A program made the translations under genes and the position numbers. From NCBI RefSeq assembly GCF_003534205.1, contig NZ_CP011102.1:1624036-1688035 (forward strand): a stretch of DNA of 64,000 nt. The letters run 5' to 3'. Below the pieces are notes generated by a model. That model saw only the letters and a program-made list of their open reading frames with translations. It had not been told where the DNA came from and searched no databases. Source of the stretch: Listeria weihenstephanensis (GTDB lineage Bacteria > Bacillota > Bacilli > Lactobacillales > Listeriaceae). Of the stretch, positions 38,253 through 47,394 are shown piece by piece. Positions within the stretch are counted from its first letter, which is position 1, and the number at the start of each line of letters is the position of its first letter.

Positions 38253-39461
38253 ATGGAAAGAGCGATATTAGTAGGTTGTGAATTACCCGGAGTCACAGAA
38301 GAACATTTTTATTATTCGATGTTAGAGCTTGGAAATTTAGCAAAAACAGCACAAGCCGAAGTCGTTGGCGAGGTCATGCAAAAACGAGAGCAAGTGCATC
38401 CAAAAACATTTGTAGGAACGGGAAAAATTGCGGAAATTGCCGCAGTTGTTGCTGAAATGGATGTGGACGTTGTGCTTTTTAATAGTGAGCTAAGTGCGAC
38501 ACAGGTTCGGAATATTTCGGAGGTTGTCGATGCGCGGATTTTAGATCGAACCCAGCTTATTTTAGATATTTTCGCGATGCGCGCAAAGACGCGTGAAGGA
38601 AAGTTACAAGTGGCCTTAGCGCAGTATCAATATTTATTGCCGAGACTTAGCGGGCAAGGAATTTCTTTGTCACGTCTTGGTGGTGGCATTGGGACTCGTG
38701 GACCTGGGGAGACAAAACTTGAAATGGATCGTCGTCACATTAGACAAAAGATGGTGGACATTAAGAAGCAGTTAGAGGTCGTAGTACAGCACCGGGAACG
38801 AATGACGGCAAGACGGAATGATCAGGATATCTTTCGTTTTGGCTTAATTGGTTATACAAACGCAGGGAAATCGACACTTTTTAATCGACTCAGCGATGCT
38901 AAAACATTGGAGGAAAACAAGTTATTTGCGACTCTTGATCCAACGACGAGGAAATTTTCTTTTTCGCAAGGGTATACAGCGCTACTAACAGATACGGTCG
39001 GTTTTATTCAAGATTTGCCGACGACGGTTGTTGCGGCTTTTCGTTCGACGTTAGAAGAGACAGCAAATGTTGATGTTTTATTACATGTGGTAGACAGCTC
39101 AAATCCAGATTATCTGCAGCATGAACAAACCGTATTATCGTTGCTCGAGGATTTAGATATGCATCACATTCCCGTTTTAACGGTCTACAATAAAAAAGAT
39201 CAACAATTGCCGTATTTTATTCCAACACAACCGAATTATGTGGAAGTTAGCGCGCTAGAAGAAAGCTCGCAGTATTTTTTAAAGGAAAAAATGCTTTGGG
39301 AAATAAAGCAGATTTGGCAACCGTATGTGGTGAGTATTCCAGCGAGTGACGGCAGAATGTTACATAAATATAAACAGGAAACGGTCGTCATTGAAGAAGC
39401 GTTCGATGAAACGACGGAAAGTTATCAACTAAAAGGCTATAAGGCACGAAAGGAAAACTAA
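38253..39461 (+). CDS. hflX: Ribosome-associated GTPase HflX
   Basis: A protein of 402 aa. The N-terminal HflX domain carries T-F-V-G-T-G-K and the glycine-rich L-G-G-G-I-G-T-R-G-P-G-E-T-K-L-E. The GTPase domain begins near residue 200 with G-Y-T-N-A-G-K-S-T (G1), then D-T-V-G-F (G3) and N-K-K-D (G4). It splits stalled ribosomes, as known for heat stress in E. coli. GGAG lies 10 nt before ATG. It is followed within 1 nt by ynbB. Confidence 0.96.
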   Translation: MERAILVGCELPGVTEEHFYYSMLELGNLAKTAQAEVVGEVMQKREQVHPKTFVGTGKIAEIAAVVAEMDVDVVLFNSELSATQVRNISEVVDARILDRTQLILDIFAMRAKTREGKLQVALAQYQYLLPRLSGQGISLSRLGGGIGTRGPGETKLEMDRRHIRQKMVDIKKQLEVVVQHRERMTARRNDQDIFRFGLIGYTNAGKSTLFNRLSDAKTLEENKLFATLDPTTRKFSFSQGYTALLTDTVGFIQDLPTTVVAAFRSTLEETANVDVLLHVVDSSNPDYLQHEQTVLSLLEDLDMHHIPVLTVYNKKDQQLPYFIPTQPNYVEVSALEESSQYFLKEKMLWEIKQIWQPYVVSIPASDGRMLHKYKQETVVIEEAFDETTESYQLKGYKARKEN

Positions 39462-39462
39462 A

Positions 39463-40740
39463 ATGACGACATTTTTTAATGAAATACCAAATGAATTGCG
39501 ACAATTAGCAGATGAAATGGAAGAGAAGTTACTTTCTTTGCAGCGCGCAACGGATAAAATTGCAGAAGAAAACCAGTGGAAAGTGATGCAGGCTTTTCGA
39601 GAAAATCGGGTAAGTGACTTCCATTTCACGCCATCGACTGGTTACGGGTATGACGATGACGGCAGAGATACGTTAGAACGCGTGTATGCGACTGTTTTCA
39701 AGGCGGAGGCGGCACTTGTACGCCCACAGATTATTTCAGGAACACATGCTATCTCTACGGCTTTGTTTGGCGTTTTACGTCCAGGCGATGATTTGCTCTA
39801 TATTACAGGCGCGCCCTATGACACGCTAGAAGAAATTGTCGGGATTCGCGGCACAGGAAAGGGTTCTTTAAAAGAGTTTCAGATTGGCTACGACATGGTG
39901 CCGCTTCAAGCAGATGGTTCTGTAAATTTGGAGGCAGTTCGTCAAAAGATAAAGCCTACCACAAAAATGATAGGTATTCAGCGCTCCAAAGGTTACGCAG
40001 ATCGTCCGTCATTCTCGGTACAGCAAATCCAAGAAATGATTGCATTTGTTCGAGAAATCAAGCCGGGTATTGTTGTTTTTGTTGATAACTGTTACGGAGA
40101 ATTTGTGGAACTAATGGAACCGATTGAAGTCGGGGCTGATTTAATGGCAGGTTCTTTAATCAAAAATCCAGGTGGTGGTCTAGCTAAAACTGGTGGGTAT
40201 ATTACTGGTCGAGCGGATCTGGTGGAGCTGTGTGCTTTTCGTCTAACAACTCCGGGTATCGGCGCTGAAGCGGGTGCATCTTTATACAGTCTATTGGAAA
40301 TGTATCAAGGTTTTTTCCTAGCGCCACATGTTGTAGCGCAGGCTGTTAAAGGCGCTCGATTCACAGCTGGAATCCTGGATGCTTTTCAAATCGAAACAGA
40401 ACCAGCTTGGGATGCGCCACGAACAGACTTGATCCAAAGTGTCTCATTTCACGATCGTGATAGAATGGTAGCTTTTGCTCAAGCGATTCAAACAGCATCT
40501 CCTATTAATGCCCACGCTGTTCCCGAAGGCGCGTATATGCCTGGTTATGAAGATGACGTTATTATGGCAGCGGGAACATTTATTCAAGGTGCTAGCTTGG
40601 AATTAACAGCGGATGGTCCCATTCGCGAACCATATCAATTATACGTACAAGGTGGCTTAACGTACGAACATGTGAAAATTGCGGTTTTAGAAGCAACAAC
40701 CAGATTATTAGCACAAAAATTACTTGTCTTACCACATTAG
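39463..40740 (+). CDS. ynbB: PLP-dependent methionine-gamma-lyase-like protein (YnbB, aluminium-resistance family)
   Basis: A protein of 425 aa with an aminotransferase fold type I pattern: S-G-T-H-A-I near residue 92, V-F-V-D-N-C-Y-G-E-F, and the likely PLP lysine in G-S-L-I-K-N-P-G-G-G. The family is annotated as methionine gamma-lyase or aluminium resistance, but the real reaction is uncertain. It starts 1 nt after hflX and is followed by a terminator, placing it just upstream of glnRA as in Bacillus subtilis. Confidence 0.88.
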   Translation: MTTFFNEIPNELRQLADEMEEKLLSLQRATDKIAEENQWKVMQAFRENRVSDFHFTPSTGYGYDDDGRDTLERVYATVFKAEAALVRPQIISGTHAISTALFGVLRPGDDLLYITGAPYDTLEEIVGIRGTGKGSLKEFQIGYDMVPLQADGSVNLEAVRQKIKPTTKMIGIQRSKGYADRPSFSVQQIQEMIAFVREIKPGIVVFVDNCYGEFVELMEPIEVGADLMAGSLIKNPGGGLAKTGGYITGRADLVELCAFRLTTPGIGAEAGASLYSLLEMYQGFFLAPHVVAQAVKGARFTAGILDAFQIETEPAWDAPRTDLIQSVSFHDRDRMVAFAQAIQTASPINAHAVPEGAYMPGYEDDVIMAAGTFIQGASLELTADGPIREPYQLYVQGGLTYEHVKIAVLEATTRLLAQKLLVLPH

Positions 40741-40759
40741 TAAAATGACATTTCTATGT

Positions 40760-40793
40760 AAAAAAGCAGTGAATTTATTTTCGCTGTTTTTTT
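40760..40793 (+). terminator. Terminator after ynbB
   Basis: An A-tract, the CAGTGAA/TTCGCTG stem with a G-U pair, then seven T. Confidence 0.65.
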
Positions 40794-40833
40794 ATATGCT
40801 CTAAAAAGCATTGGTACATAAGGTTTTTGGCGA

Positions 40834-40850
40834 TGTTAGATTATCTAACA
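40834..40850. promoter_or_regulatory. GlnR/TnrA operator
   Basis: TGTTA-GATTATC-TAACA exactly fits the TGTNA-N7-TNACA consensus. It lies 6 bp upstream of the glnR -35, so nitrogen-responsive autorepression is expected. Confidence 0.85.
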
Positions 40851-40855
40851 TAAAT

Positions 40856-40884
40856 TTGACAAATGATATAACATACATTATAAT
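40856..40884 (+). promoter_or_regulatory. glnRA promoter
   Basis: TTGACA (40856-40861), a 17-bp spacer and TATAAT (40879-40884): a consensus sigma-A promoter. Confidence 0.92.
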
Positions 40885-40932
40885 GCAACTAACATAAGAA
40901 AAATAAGTCGTTTTGCGAAAGGGGAAAAAATC

Positions 40933-41301
40933 GTGAGTGAAAAAGAAATTAGAAGATCGATGCCTCTTTTCCCGATAGGTCCAGTCATGAAACTAACCGA
41001 TCTTACTGCAAGACAAATACGTTACTACGAGGATCAGGGGTTAATTAACCCGGCAAGAAATCAAGGAAATCACCGCTTATATTCACTTCAAGACATCGAT
41101 ACACTACTTGAGATCAAAGATTATTTGAATGATGGTCTGAATATTGCAGGAATTAAGAAAATGTACCAAATGCAGCAGGACGAGGAAAAATCGCCGCTTA
41201 CCAACGAAGATGTACGCAAAATTTTACGAAAAGAAATGCAACAAGCTGGACGTTTCGTGAAACAAGACGCTTCTGGAAAGCAACAATTGCCAAGATTTTG
41301 A
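40933..41301 (+). CDS. glnR: Nitrogen-metabolism repressor GlnR (MerR family)
   Basis: A protein of 122 aa from GTG 40933 after AAAGGGG. The N-terminal MerR HTH reads L-T-A-R-Q-I-R-Y-Y-E-D-Q-G-L-I-N-P-A-R-N. The C-terminal tail (about 85-122) senses feedback-inhibited glutamine synthetase in Bacillus. It is the first gene of glnRA, and its own operator is upstream at 40834-40850. A 58-bp gap to glnA has no terminator. Confidence 0.96.
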   Translation: MSEKEIRRSMPLFPIGPVMKLTDLTARQIRYYEDQGLINPARNQGNHRLYSLQDIDTLLEIKDYLNDGLNIAGIKKMYQMQQDEEKSPLTNEDVRKILRKEMQQAGRFVKQDASGKQQLPRF

Positions 41302-41359
41302 CAAAAGGTATTTACTTTAAAAAAGTTTATATAATATCAATTATTGGGAGGATTTAATT

Positions 41360-42694
41360 ATGACATCGTACACTAAAGAAGACATTTTTCGCTTCGCAGA
41401 CGAACAAAATGTAAAGTTCATTCGCTTACAATTCACGGATATCCTGGGAATCATTAAGAACGTGGAAATTCCCCTTAGCCAGTTGGGTAAAGCATTGGAT
41501 AATAAAATGATGTTTGATGGTTCCTCCATTGAAGGTTTTGTACGTATTGAAGAATCAGACATGTACTTATTCCCGGATCTTGACACATGGGTTGTGTTCC
41601 CTTGGACAGCGGAAAAAGGAAAAGTAGCTAGATTGATTTGTGATATTTATAATCCAGATGGAACAATTTTTGCGGGGGATCCTCGTGCTAACTTAAAACG
41701 TGTATTAGCCGAAATGCATGACTTAGGATTTACAGATTTTAACTTAGGACCAGAACCTGAATTTTTCCTTTTCAAATTAGATGAGCGAGGTAAGCCAACG
41801 CTAGAATTGAATGATAATGCTGGGTACTTCGATTTAGCGCCAACCGATCTAGGTGAAAACTGTCGCCGCGATATCGTGCTCGAATTAGAAGAAATGGGCT
41901 TTGAAATTGAAGCAAGTCATCATGAAGTAGCGCCAGGACAACATGAGATCGATTTCAAATATGAAGATGCGGTCACTGCGTGTGACAATATTCAAACATT
42001 CAAACTAGTTGTAAAAACGATTGCTCGTAAACACGGGTTGCACGCAACATTCATGCCTAAACCATTGTTCGGCGTGAACGGATCCGGGATGCATTTCAAT
42101 ATGTCACTGTTCAATAAAGACGGTAATGCCTTCTTTGATGCTGATGGCGAGGAACAACTTAGCCAAACAGCGTATCATTTCTTAGCTGGTATGTTGAAGC
42201 ATGCGAAAGGTTATACAGCCGTAACGAATCCAACAGTAAACTCGTATAAACGTTTAGTACCAGGTTATGAAGCACCATGCTATATCGCTTGGTCAGGTAA
42301 AAACCGTAGCCCACTTGTTCGTGTTCCAAGTTCTCGTGGTTTGAGTACTCGCCTAGAACTTCGTAGCGTTGACCCAGCAGCAAATCCATACTTAGCGATG
42401 GCTGTATTACTCCGCGCAGGATTAGACGGTATCAAAAATGAATTAACACCTCCAAAACCTGTGGATCGTAATATTTATGGGATGAACGAGGAAGAGCGCC
42501 ATGCACACGGTATTTATGATCTTCCAGAAAGCTTAGCCTTGGCTTTAAAAGAGCTTGAGAATGATGATATTATCGTAGACGGCTTAGGAGAACATATTAT
42601 GGAACACTTTGTAGAGGCAAAAGTTATTGAGTGTGATATGTTTAGAACTGCGGTTCATCAATGGGAACGCGATCAATACATGGAAATTTACTAA
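41360..42694 (+). CDS. glnA: Glutamine synthetase, type I
   Basis: A protein of 444 aa. It condenses glutamate and ammonia with ATP to give glutamine. GS motifs seen: D-G-S-S-I-E-G-F near residue 53, G-P-E-P-E-F-F-L-F near 130, the ATP-binding [14 protein letters not shown], and N-R-S-P-L-V-R-V-P. No adenylylation loop tyrosine of the type I-beta kind is evident, in line with the feedback-inhibited Gram-positive form. GGGAGG precedes ATG. Cotranscribed with glnR. Confidence 0.97.
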   Translation: MTSYTKEDIFRFADEQNVKFIRLQFTDILGIIKNVEIPLSQLGKALDNKMMFDGSSIEGFVRIEESDMYLFPDLDTWVVFPWTAEKGKVARLICDIYNPDGTIFAGDPRANLKRVLAEMHDLGFTDFNLGPEPEFFLFKLDERGKPTLELNDNAGYFDLAPTDLGENCRRDIVLELEEMGFEIEASHHEVAPGQHEIDFKYEDAVTACDNIQTFKLVVKTIARKHGLHATFMPKPLFGVNGSGMHFNMSLFNKDGNAFFDADGEEQLSQTAYHFLAGMLKHAKGYTAVTNPTVNSYKRLVPGYEAPCYIAWSGKNRSPLVRVPSSRGLSTRLELRSVDPAANPYLAMAVLLRAGLDGIKNELTPPKPVDRNIYGMNEEERHAHGIYDLPESLALALKELENDDIIVDGLGEHIMEHFVEAKVIECDMFRTAVHQWERDQYMEIY

Positions 42695-42697
42695 AAA

Positions 42698-42749
42698 AAC
42701 AACAAAAAAAGGTGGGCACCGAAAATGGTGCCCACCTTTTTTGTTGTTT
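42698..42749. terminator. Bidirectional terminator glnA/lexA
   Basis: A GC-rich stem GGTGGGCACC/GGTGCCCACC with loop GAAAAT continues through A/T tracts to about 22 bp. It overlaps the lexA stop codon. Confidence 0.93.
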
Positions 42750-43362
42750 ATCGAATGTCACGATATAGTCCAATAACTTTCCCTAGGATCGAGACGTTAT
42801 TCAATATAATTGGATCCAAAGCATCGTTTTCCGGTTGTAGACGGAAATGATTTGCTTCTTTATAAAACCTCTTACACGTAGCTTCATCTTCATCTGTCAT
42901 TGCAACAACAATTTCACCGTTATTGGCTGAAGTTTGTTGTCTAACAATTACTTTATCTCCATTTAAAATACCAGCATTAATCATACTTTCACCGTCAATT
43001 TCAAGCATAAATATTTCTGTTTCACCATTTGCCATATGTTCAGGTAATGGGAAGTATTCATCAATGTTTTCAATCGCAGTGATAGGCATCCCAGCCGTTA
43101 CTTTACCGATAATCGGGATATTAATAACGTTTGGAGTAGGTATTTCATCCTCTAATGAAAGAATTTCAATAGCTCTTGGTTTTGTTGGATCTCTTCGGAT
43201 AAGACCTTTTCCTTCTAAACGTGCCAAATGACCATGTACGGTTGAACTAGATGCTAATCCCACAGCTTCACCGATTTCTCTTACGGAAGGCGGATAGCCT
43301 TTATCCTTTACTTCCGATTTAATAAAGTCATAGATATCTTGCTGGCGTTTTGATAGTTTCAT
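42748..43362 (-). CDS. lexA: SOS repressor LexA
   Basis: A protein of 204 aa from ATG 43362, 6-7 nt after GGGGTG; the in-frame GTG at 43371 is inside that site. It has an N-terminal winged HTH ([17 protein letters not shown]) and an autocleavage Ala-Gly in V-T-A-G-M near residue 90. The catalytic serine is in G-E-S-M near 125, and the lysine in A-T-C-K-R-F near 164. RecA-stimulated cleavage derepresses SOS genes. It is divergent from yneA, with shared LexA boxes. Confidence 0.97.
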   Translation of the reverse strand: MKLSKRQQDIYDFIKSEVKDKGYPPSVREIGEAVGLASSSTVHGHLARLEGKGLIRRDPTKPRAIEILSLEDEIPTPNVINIPIIGKVTAGMPITAIENIDEYFPLPEHMANGETEIFMLEIDGESMINAGILNGDKVIVRQQTSANNGEIVVAMTDEDEATCKRFYKEANHFRLQPENDALDPIILNNVSILGKVIGLYRDIR

Positions 43363-43402
43363 TTGTTTCACCCCGCTTACTCTTTACTTCTTTATTAACC
43401 TC

Positions 43403-43431
43403 AGTATATCAAAAAAAAAAAGGATATGCAA
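43403..43431 (-). promoter_or_regulatory. lexA promoter
   Basis: On the minus strand, TTGCAT (43431-43426), a 17-bp T-rich spacer and TATACT (43408-43403). The first LexA box overlaps the -35. Confidence 0.75.
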
Positions 43432-43442
43432 ACAATTGTTCG
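43429..43442. promoter_or_regulatory. LexA box 1
   Basis: CAAACAATTGTTCG is close to the CGAAC-N4-GTTCG consensus (one change). It overlaps the lexA -35, giving autorepression. Confidence 0.75.
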
Positions 43443-43451
43443 TTTTTTTAA

Positions 43452-43480
43452 TTGACATAGTAGAACGAGTGTTCTATAAT
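43452..43480 (+). promoter_or_regulatory. yneA promoter
   Basis: TTGACA (43452-43457), a 17-bp spacer and TATAAT (43475-43480). LexA box 2 lies in the spacer. Confidence 0.9.
43463..43474. promoter_or_regulatory. LexA box 2
   Basis: GAAC-GAGT-GTTC lies between the -35 and -10 of yneA; bound LexA would exclude polymerase. Confidence 0.85.
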
Positions 43481-43492
43481 ATAACAAAAGGC

Positions 43493-43504
43493 GAACATAT
43501 ATTC
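43493..43504. promoter_or_regulatory. LexA box 3, imperfect
   Basis: GAAC-ATAT-ATTC has one mismatch to GAAC-N4-GTTC. It lies in the yneA leader, 17 nt before the start codon. Confidence 0.5.
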
Positions 43505-43520
43505 TTTTGGAGGGATAAAG

Positions 43521-43847
43521 ATGACTTTAAAATCTATTTGGGATCGATATTATATTGCTATTATTTTCTTTGTTACATGTTTTGTTTTAGGAATTGTACT
43601 ATTGATGGTAACAGTTAACCAAGCAGAATCAGATTATAATGAGGTTAGTGTGGCTAGCGGGGATTCAATATGGGCTTTGGCAGATGAATATGCGGGAGAA
43701 TATAAGATGAGTAAACAAGAATTTGTAGCTTGGATGGAAAAGGAAAACCAATTGATTGATGGAAAGCTTACCGCTGGGAGCACAATTACTATACCAGTTA
43801 AGCAAGTAACTGGGGATGACAGTTCTATTCAGTTAGCCGATGAATAA
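43521..43847 (+). CDS. yneA: SOS cell-division suppressor YneA
   Basis: A protein of 108 aa with one membrane helix (about residues 11-33) and an extracellular LysM-like domain (about 40-95: S-V-A-S-G-D-S-I-W-A-L-A, then G-S-T-I-T-I-P-V). YneA delays division during DNA damage. GGAGGG lies about 7 nt before ATG. It is controlled by the LexA boxes upstream. In Bacillus it is followed by yneB and ynzC; here mscL takes the middle place. Confidence 0.93.
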   Translation: MTLKSIWDRYYIAIIFFVTCFVLGIVLLMVTVNQAESDYNEVSVASGDSIWALADEYAGEYKMSKQEFVAWMEKENQLIDGKLTAGSTITIPVKQVTGDDSSIQLADE

Positions 43848-43921
43848 TATGCACAATGCTTTAAAAATCTTTTTGTTTCATGTAGAATATGTGATAACAA
43901 GGAATGAAAAGAGGTTTTTGA

Positions 43922-44377
43922 ATGTTTAAGGATTTTAAAGCGTTTATTTCGAAAGGGAACGCATTAGGGATGGCCGTAGGTATTGTAATTGGGGCTGCAT
44001 TTACAAGTATTGTTAATTCACTTGTGAATGATATTATTATGCCGCCACTTGGATTACTCATTGGAAATGTCGATTTTACAAATTTATTTATTAGTCTAAA
44101 TGGAACGCATTATGATACATTAAAAGCTGCGCAATCAGCAGGGGCGCCGACAATTAACTATGGTATGTTTATTAATAACATTATCAGTTTTTTGATTATT
44201 GCTTTCTCTGTTTTTCTGATCATCAAATTGGTATCTAAGTATATGCCGCTAGAACCGAAGCAACCAGCGACTAAAGAATGTCCATATTGTTTATCAGCTG
44301 TACCAGAAAAAGCGACGAAATGTCTGCACTGTACTTCTGAGTTGATCGAACAAGAATCTAGAACTTCATCATTATAA
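43922..44377 (+). CDS. mscL: Large-conductance mechanosensitive channel with C-terminal zinc-ribbon-like tail
   Basis: A protein of 151 aa. It has the MscL N-terminal helix and TM1 (F-I-S-K-G-N, A-V-G-I-V-I-G-A-A-F, N-D-I-I-M-P-P-L-G) and TM2 near residues 83-103. After TM2 the usual amphipathic helix is replaced or followed by a four-cysteine segment, C-P-Y-C at about 120-123 and C-L-H-C at about 137-140, like a small zinc ribbon. It releases solutes on osmotic downshock. It lies in the SOS locus between yneA and ynzC; a weak promoter (TTTAAA-17-TAGAAT, 43861-43889) may serve it. Confidence 0.88.
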   Translation: MFKDFKAFISKGNALGMAVGIVIGAAFTSIVNSLVNDIIMPPLGLLIGNVDFTNLFISLNGTHYDTLKAAQSAGAPTINYGMFINNIISFLIIAFSVFLIIKLVSKYMPLEPKQPATKECPYCLSAVPEKATKCLHCTSELIEQESRTSSL

Positions 44378-44402
44378 TATCACTACATTTAGGAGGATGA
44401 AC

Positions 44403-44636
44403 ATGTTAGAAAAGTCCAAGATAGATCGTATCAATGAATTATCCCACAAAAAGAAAGCTGGGACGATGACAGCGGATGAGAAAATCGAGCAAGATACACT
44501 GCGTGAAGAATACATCAAGTCATTCCGAAACCAAGTGCGAGATACAATTGAACACACCACATTTATTGATCCTAATGGTGACGATGTGACACCAGATAAG
44601 ATCAAACGGAAGCGAGAAGAACGAAAAAAATTATAA
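44403..44636 (+). CDS. ynzC: DUF896 protein YnzC
   Basis: A protein of 77 aa from ATG 44403, 6 nt after AGGAGG; the ATG at 44397 directly abuts that site. It is an all-helical charged protein with the DUF896 pattern: R-I-N-E-L-S-H-K-K-K, L-R-E-E-Y-I-K-S-F-R and T-F-I-D-P-N-G-D-D-V-T-P. YnzC belongs to the yneA SOS operon in Bacillus subtilis; its function is unclear. A terminator-like hairpin follows. Confidence 0.9.
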   Translation: MLEKSKIDRINELSHKKKAGTMTADEKIEQDTLREEYIKSFRNQVRDTIEHTTFIDPNGDDVTPDKIKRKREERKKL

Positions 44637-44641
44637 TAGTC

Positions 44642-44674
44642 TAGGTTAGGTGCATGTTGCTTAACCTATTCTTA
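44642..44674 (+). terminator. Terminator-like hairpin after ynzC
   Basis: The perfect 7-bp stem TAGGTTA/TAACCTA has a 13-nt loop and a short T-rich tail. Confidence 0.5.
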
Positions 44675-44684
44675 TACATGAAAC

Positions 44685-44719
44685 GAACATTTTTGAACAT
44701 ATCTACACATTTTTGAACA
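44685..44719. promoter_or_regulatory. Phased GAACA repeats upstream of tkt
   Basis: GAACA begins at 44685, 44695 and 44715. The larger repeat ACATTTTTGAACA occurs at 44687-44699 and 44707-44719, exactly 20 bp apart. Spacing by one and two helical turns suggests an operator. It does not fit the inverted LexA box. Confidence 0.5.
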
Positions 44720-44800
44720 AAATGATATTTTTTAGTTGTTTATTATGCGAGAAAGGATTATTATAAATAGTAGTGACTAAAACAAGAGAGGATGTTTCAT

Positions 44801-46795
44801 TTGTTTGATAAAACAGACCAATTAGCAATTAATACTATTCGAACATTATCGATCGACGCAATTCAAAAAGCCAATTCTGGACACCCAGGATTACCAATGG
44901 GGGCTGCTCCAATGGCCTACGCCTTATGGTCCAAAGTACTGAAGGCAAATCCAGCGAATTCACACTGGTTTAACCGTGATCGTTTTGTACTTTCTGCGGG
45001 CCATGGCTCTATGTTACTCTATAGCTTGTTACACTTAAGTGGCTATAAATTAGGATTAGAGGATTTGAAACAGTTCCGTCAATGGGATAGCAAAACACCA
45101 GGGCATCCAGAAGTACATCATACGGACGGTGTTGATGCAACAACTGGTCCACTTGGACAAGGTATTGCAATGGCTGTTGGTATGGCGATGGCAGAAAGAC
45201 ATTTAGAAGCAATGTATAACAAAGATGGATTCCCAGTCGTAGATCATTATACATATGCGCTATGTGGTGATGGAGATTTGATGGAAGGTGTTGCTTCTGA
45301 AGCGGCTTCTCTTGCAGGACATCAACAATTAGGCCGCTTAGTTTTAATGTATGATTCAAATGATATTTCACTTGATGGTGATTTAGATAAGTCTTTCTCT
45401 GAAAGTGTGAAACAACGCTTCGAGTCTTATGGATGGGAACATCTTCTTGTAAAAGATGGCAATGATACAGCTGAAATTTTAGCTGCTATTGAAAAAGCAA
45501 AACAAAATACATCGCAACCAACTATGATTGAAGTAAAAACTGTCATTGGATTTGGTGCTCCAAATGCTGGAACAAGCAAAGTACATGGTGCTCCACTAGG
45601 TGCGGATGGTATAAAAGCAGCAAAAGCAGCATATGGTTGGGATTATGAAGAAGATTTCCACGTGCCAAGCGAAGTCTATGATCGTTTCAAAGAGACGATC
45701 GCAACTCGTGGCGCAAAAGAAGAAAAAGCTTGGAACGATATGTTCTCCACATATAAAGAAAAATATCCAGAATTGGCAGCTCAATTAGAACTTACCTTGA
45801 AGGAAGAGCTTCCAGCAGGATGGGATAAAGATTTACCTGTATATGAAGAAGGTTCATCCCTTGCTAGCCGGGCTTCAAGTGGTGAAGTAATCAATGCGTT
45901 AGCGGCTACATTACCGCAACTATTTGGTGGTTCAGCAGATCTAGCCGGATCAAATAACACAAATATCGCAACAGACGGTGAGTTTACAAAAGAAGCACCT
46001 GCAGAACGTAATATCTGGTTTGGAGTTCGTGAATTTGCGATGGGTGCTGCTTTAAACGGAATGGCGCTCCATGCTGGTCTTAAAGTTTACGGTGGAACAT
46101 TCTTCGTATTCTCAGATTACCTTCGTGCAGCTATCCGTTTGTCAGCGATTCAAAATTTACCTGTAAACTATGTGTTAACACATGATAGTATTGCGGTTGG
46201 TGAAGATGGCCCAACACATGAGCCAGTAGAGCAAGTTGCTTCTCTTCGCGCTATGCCTGGTTTGACAGTTCTTCGCCCAGCAGATGGTAACGAAGTCGTT
46301 GCTGCATGGAAAATTGCTATTCGCTCAACAAATCGTCCGACAGCTCTTGTATTAACGAGACAAAACTTACCAACATTACCTAATTCTGTGAAATTAGCAG
46401 AAGAAGGCGTTGCAAAAGGAGCGTACGTATTATCGCCTGCTAAAAAAGATGTTCCAGATGTCCTTCTTTTAGCTACAGGTTCTGAAGTTCATTTGGCAGT
46501 GCAAGCACAAGAAGCACTTGCGAAAGATGGCATCGATGCTTCTGTTGTCAGCATGCCGGCATTTGATCTTTTCGAGCAACAGTCAGAGGCGTATAAAGAA
46601 AGCGTATTGCCAAATGCTGTTCGCAAACGTGTATCCATTGAAATGGGATCAACGCTTGGTTGGGGTCGTTATGTAGGTCTTGATGGCAAAACAATCGGTA
46701 TTGATAAATTTGGAGCTTCAGCACCAGGTAATACTATTATTGAAAACTATGGCTTTACAGTTGAAAATGTTGTAAAAACTGTAAAATCTCTATAA
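44801..46795 (+). CDS. tkt: Transketolase
   Basis: A protein of 664 aa from TTG 44801, 9 nt after GAGAGG; the ATG at 44792 directly follows that site. It is thiamine-diphosphate-dependent in the pentose phosphate pathway. Motifs: S-G-H-P-G-L-P-M-G near residue 27, G-P-L-G-Q-G near 115, the ThDP site G-D-G-D-L-M-E-G, and in the second domain [14 protein letters not shown]. Its length equals that of Listeria transketolase. Its own terminator follows. Confidence 0.97.
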   Translation: MFDKTDQLAINTIRTLSIDAIQKANSGHPGLPMGAAPMAYALWSKVLKANPANSHWFNRDRFVLSAGHGSMLLYSLLHLSGYKLGLEDLKQFRQWDSKTPGHPEVHHTDGVDATTGPLGQGIAMAVGMAMAERHLEAMYNKDGFPVVDHYTYALCGDGDLMEGVASEAASLAGHQQLGRLVLMYDSNDISLDGDLDKSFSESVKQRFESYGWEHLLVKDGNDTAEILAAIEKAKQNTSQPTMIEVKTVIGFGAPNAGTSKVHGAPLGADGIKAAKAAYGWDYEEDFHVPSEVYDRFKETIATRGAKEEKAWNDMFSTYKEKYPELAAQLELTLKEELPAGWDKDLPVYEEGSSLASRASSGEVINALAATLPQLFGGSADLAGSNNTNIATDGEFTKEAPAERNIWFGVREFAMGAALNGMALHAGLKVYGGTFFVFSDYLRAAIRLSAIQNLPVNYVLTHDSIAVGEDGPTHEPVEQVASLRAMPGLTVLRPADGNEVVAAWKIAIRSTNRPTALVLTRQNLPTLPNSVKLAEEGVAKGAYVLSPAKKDVPDVLLLATGSEVHLAVQAQEALAKDGIDASVVSMPAFDLFEQQSEAYKESVLPNAVRKRVSIEMGSTLGWGRYVGLDGKTIGIDKFGASAPGNTIIENYGFTVENVVKTVKSL

Positions 46796-46806
46796 AATTG
46801 TGGAAA

Positions 46807-46853
46807 ACGCATCAAATAGTCTGGATTATACCAACTATTTGATGCGTTTTTTT
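46807..46853 (+). terminator. Terminator after tkt
   Basis: A perfect 14-bp stem (46807-46820 with 46834-46847) is followed by a T-run. Confidence 0.9.
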
Positions 46854-46865
46854 ATCATAATAGGA

Positions 46866-46894
46866 TTGTGTAAACGTTGTGTTGATGGTATAAT
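46866..46894 (+). promoter_or_regulatory. Upstream promoter of yneF
   Basis: TTGTGT (46866-46871), a 17-bp spacer and TATAAT (46889-46894). It would give a leader of about 125 nt. Confidence 0.6.
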
Positions 46895-46955
46895 GAGGCA
46901 GTTGTGAATTTTTAATGATAGCGAACTTTTATTGCTATAGAATATCGAAAAACTA

Positions 46956-46984
46956 TTGTTTTGACCTGATAAATCAAGTACAAT
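46956..46984 (+). promoter_or_regulatory. Proximal promoter of yneF
   Basis: TTGTTT (46956-46961), a 17-bp spacer and TACAAT (46979-46984). Confidence 0.55.
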
Positions 46985-47021
46985 AAAAGGGATATATTGT
47001 TTCGAGGAGGAGAAAGAGAAT

Positions 47022-47261
47022 ATGTTGTGGTATATACTTATCGGCATACTATGCTTACTTGCGGGTTTAGCTTTAGGATTCTTCATTGCAAGACGTTACA
47101 TGATGACGTATCTGAAGAAAAACCCACCAATTAATGAGCAAATGTTACAAATGATGATGGCCCAAATGGGAATGAAACCATCGCAAAAGAAAATTAACCA
47201 AATGATGAATGCAATGGGTAAACAGCAAGAAAAAGAAGTAAAACCTAAGAAGAAAAAATAA
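47022..47261 (+). CDS. yneF: UPF0154 membrane protein YneF
   Basis: A protein of 79 aa with one N-terminal membrane helix (about residues 3-23) then the family motif F-F-I-A-R-R-Y-M, a Met-rich stretch and a lysine-rich tail. Function unknown; UPF0154 proteins follow tkt in Bacilli. GAGGAGG lies about 10 nt before ATG. Two promoters are visible upstream. Confidence 0.93.
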   Translation: MLWYILIGILCLLAGLALGFFIARRYMMTYLKKNPPINEQMLQMMMAQMGMKPSQKKINQMMNAMGKQQEKEVKPKKKK

Positions 47262-47344
47262 TAGCTTGCTCTTCTTGAGCGCTAAGATTTACTTGGTGGT
47301 TTTATCATTTTTTTAGCTAACACCATTTTATTTTGAACTTTAGG

Positions 47345-47394
47345 TACGCTCTCAAAGCTACGTTTATACGACGTAATTTGAGAGCGTATTTTTT
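47345..47394 (+). terminator. Terminator after yneF
   Basis: TACGCTCTCAAA/TTTGAGAGCGTA (perfect 12 bp) with an inner ACG/CGT pairing, then six T. The rest of the 262-bp gap (47262-47523) holds only a short GCTC/GAGC hairpin and AT-rich sequence. Confidence 0.9.

Noticed and set aside
46869-46882. Possible cre-like TGTAAACGTTGTGT near yneF
   Set aside because: The last two consensus bases do not match and the sequence overlaps a good promoter spacer; likely chance.
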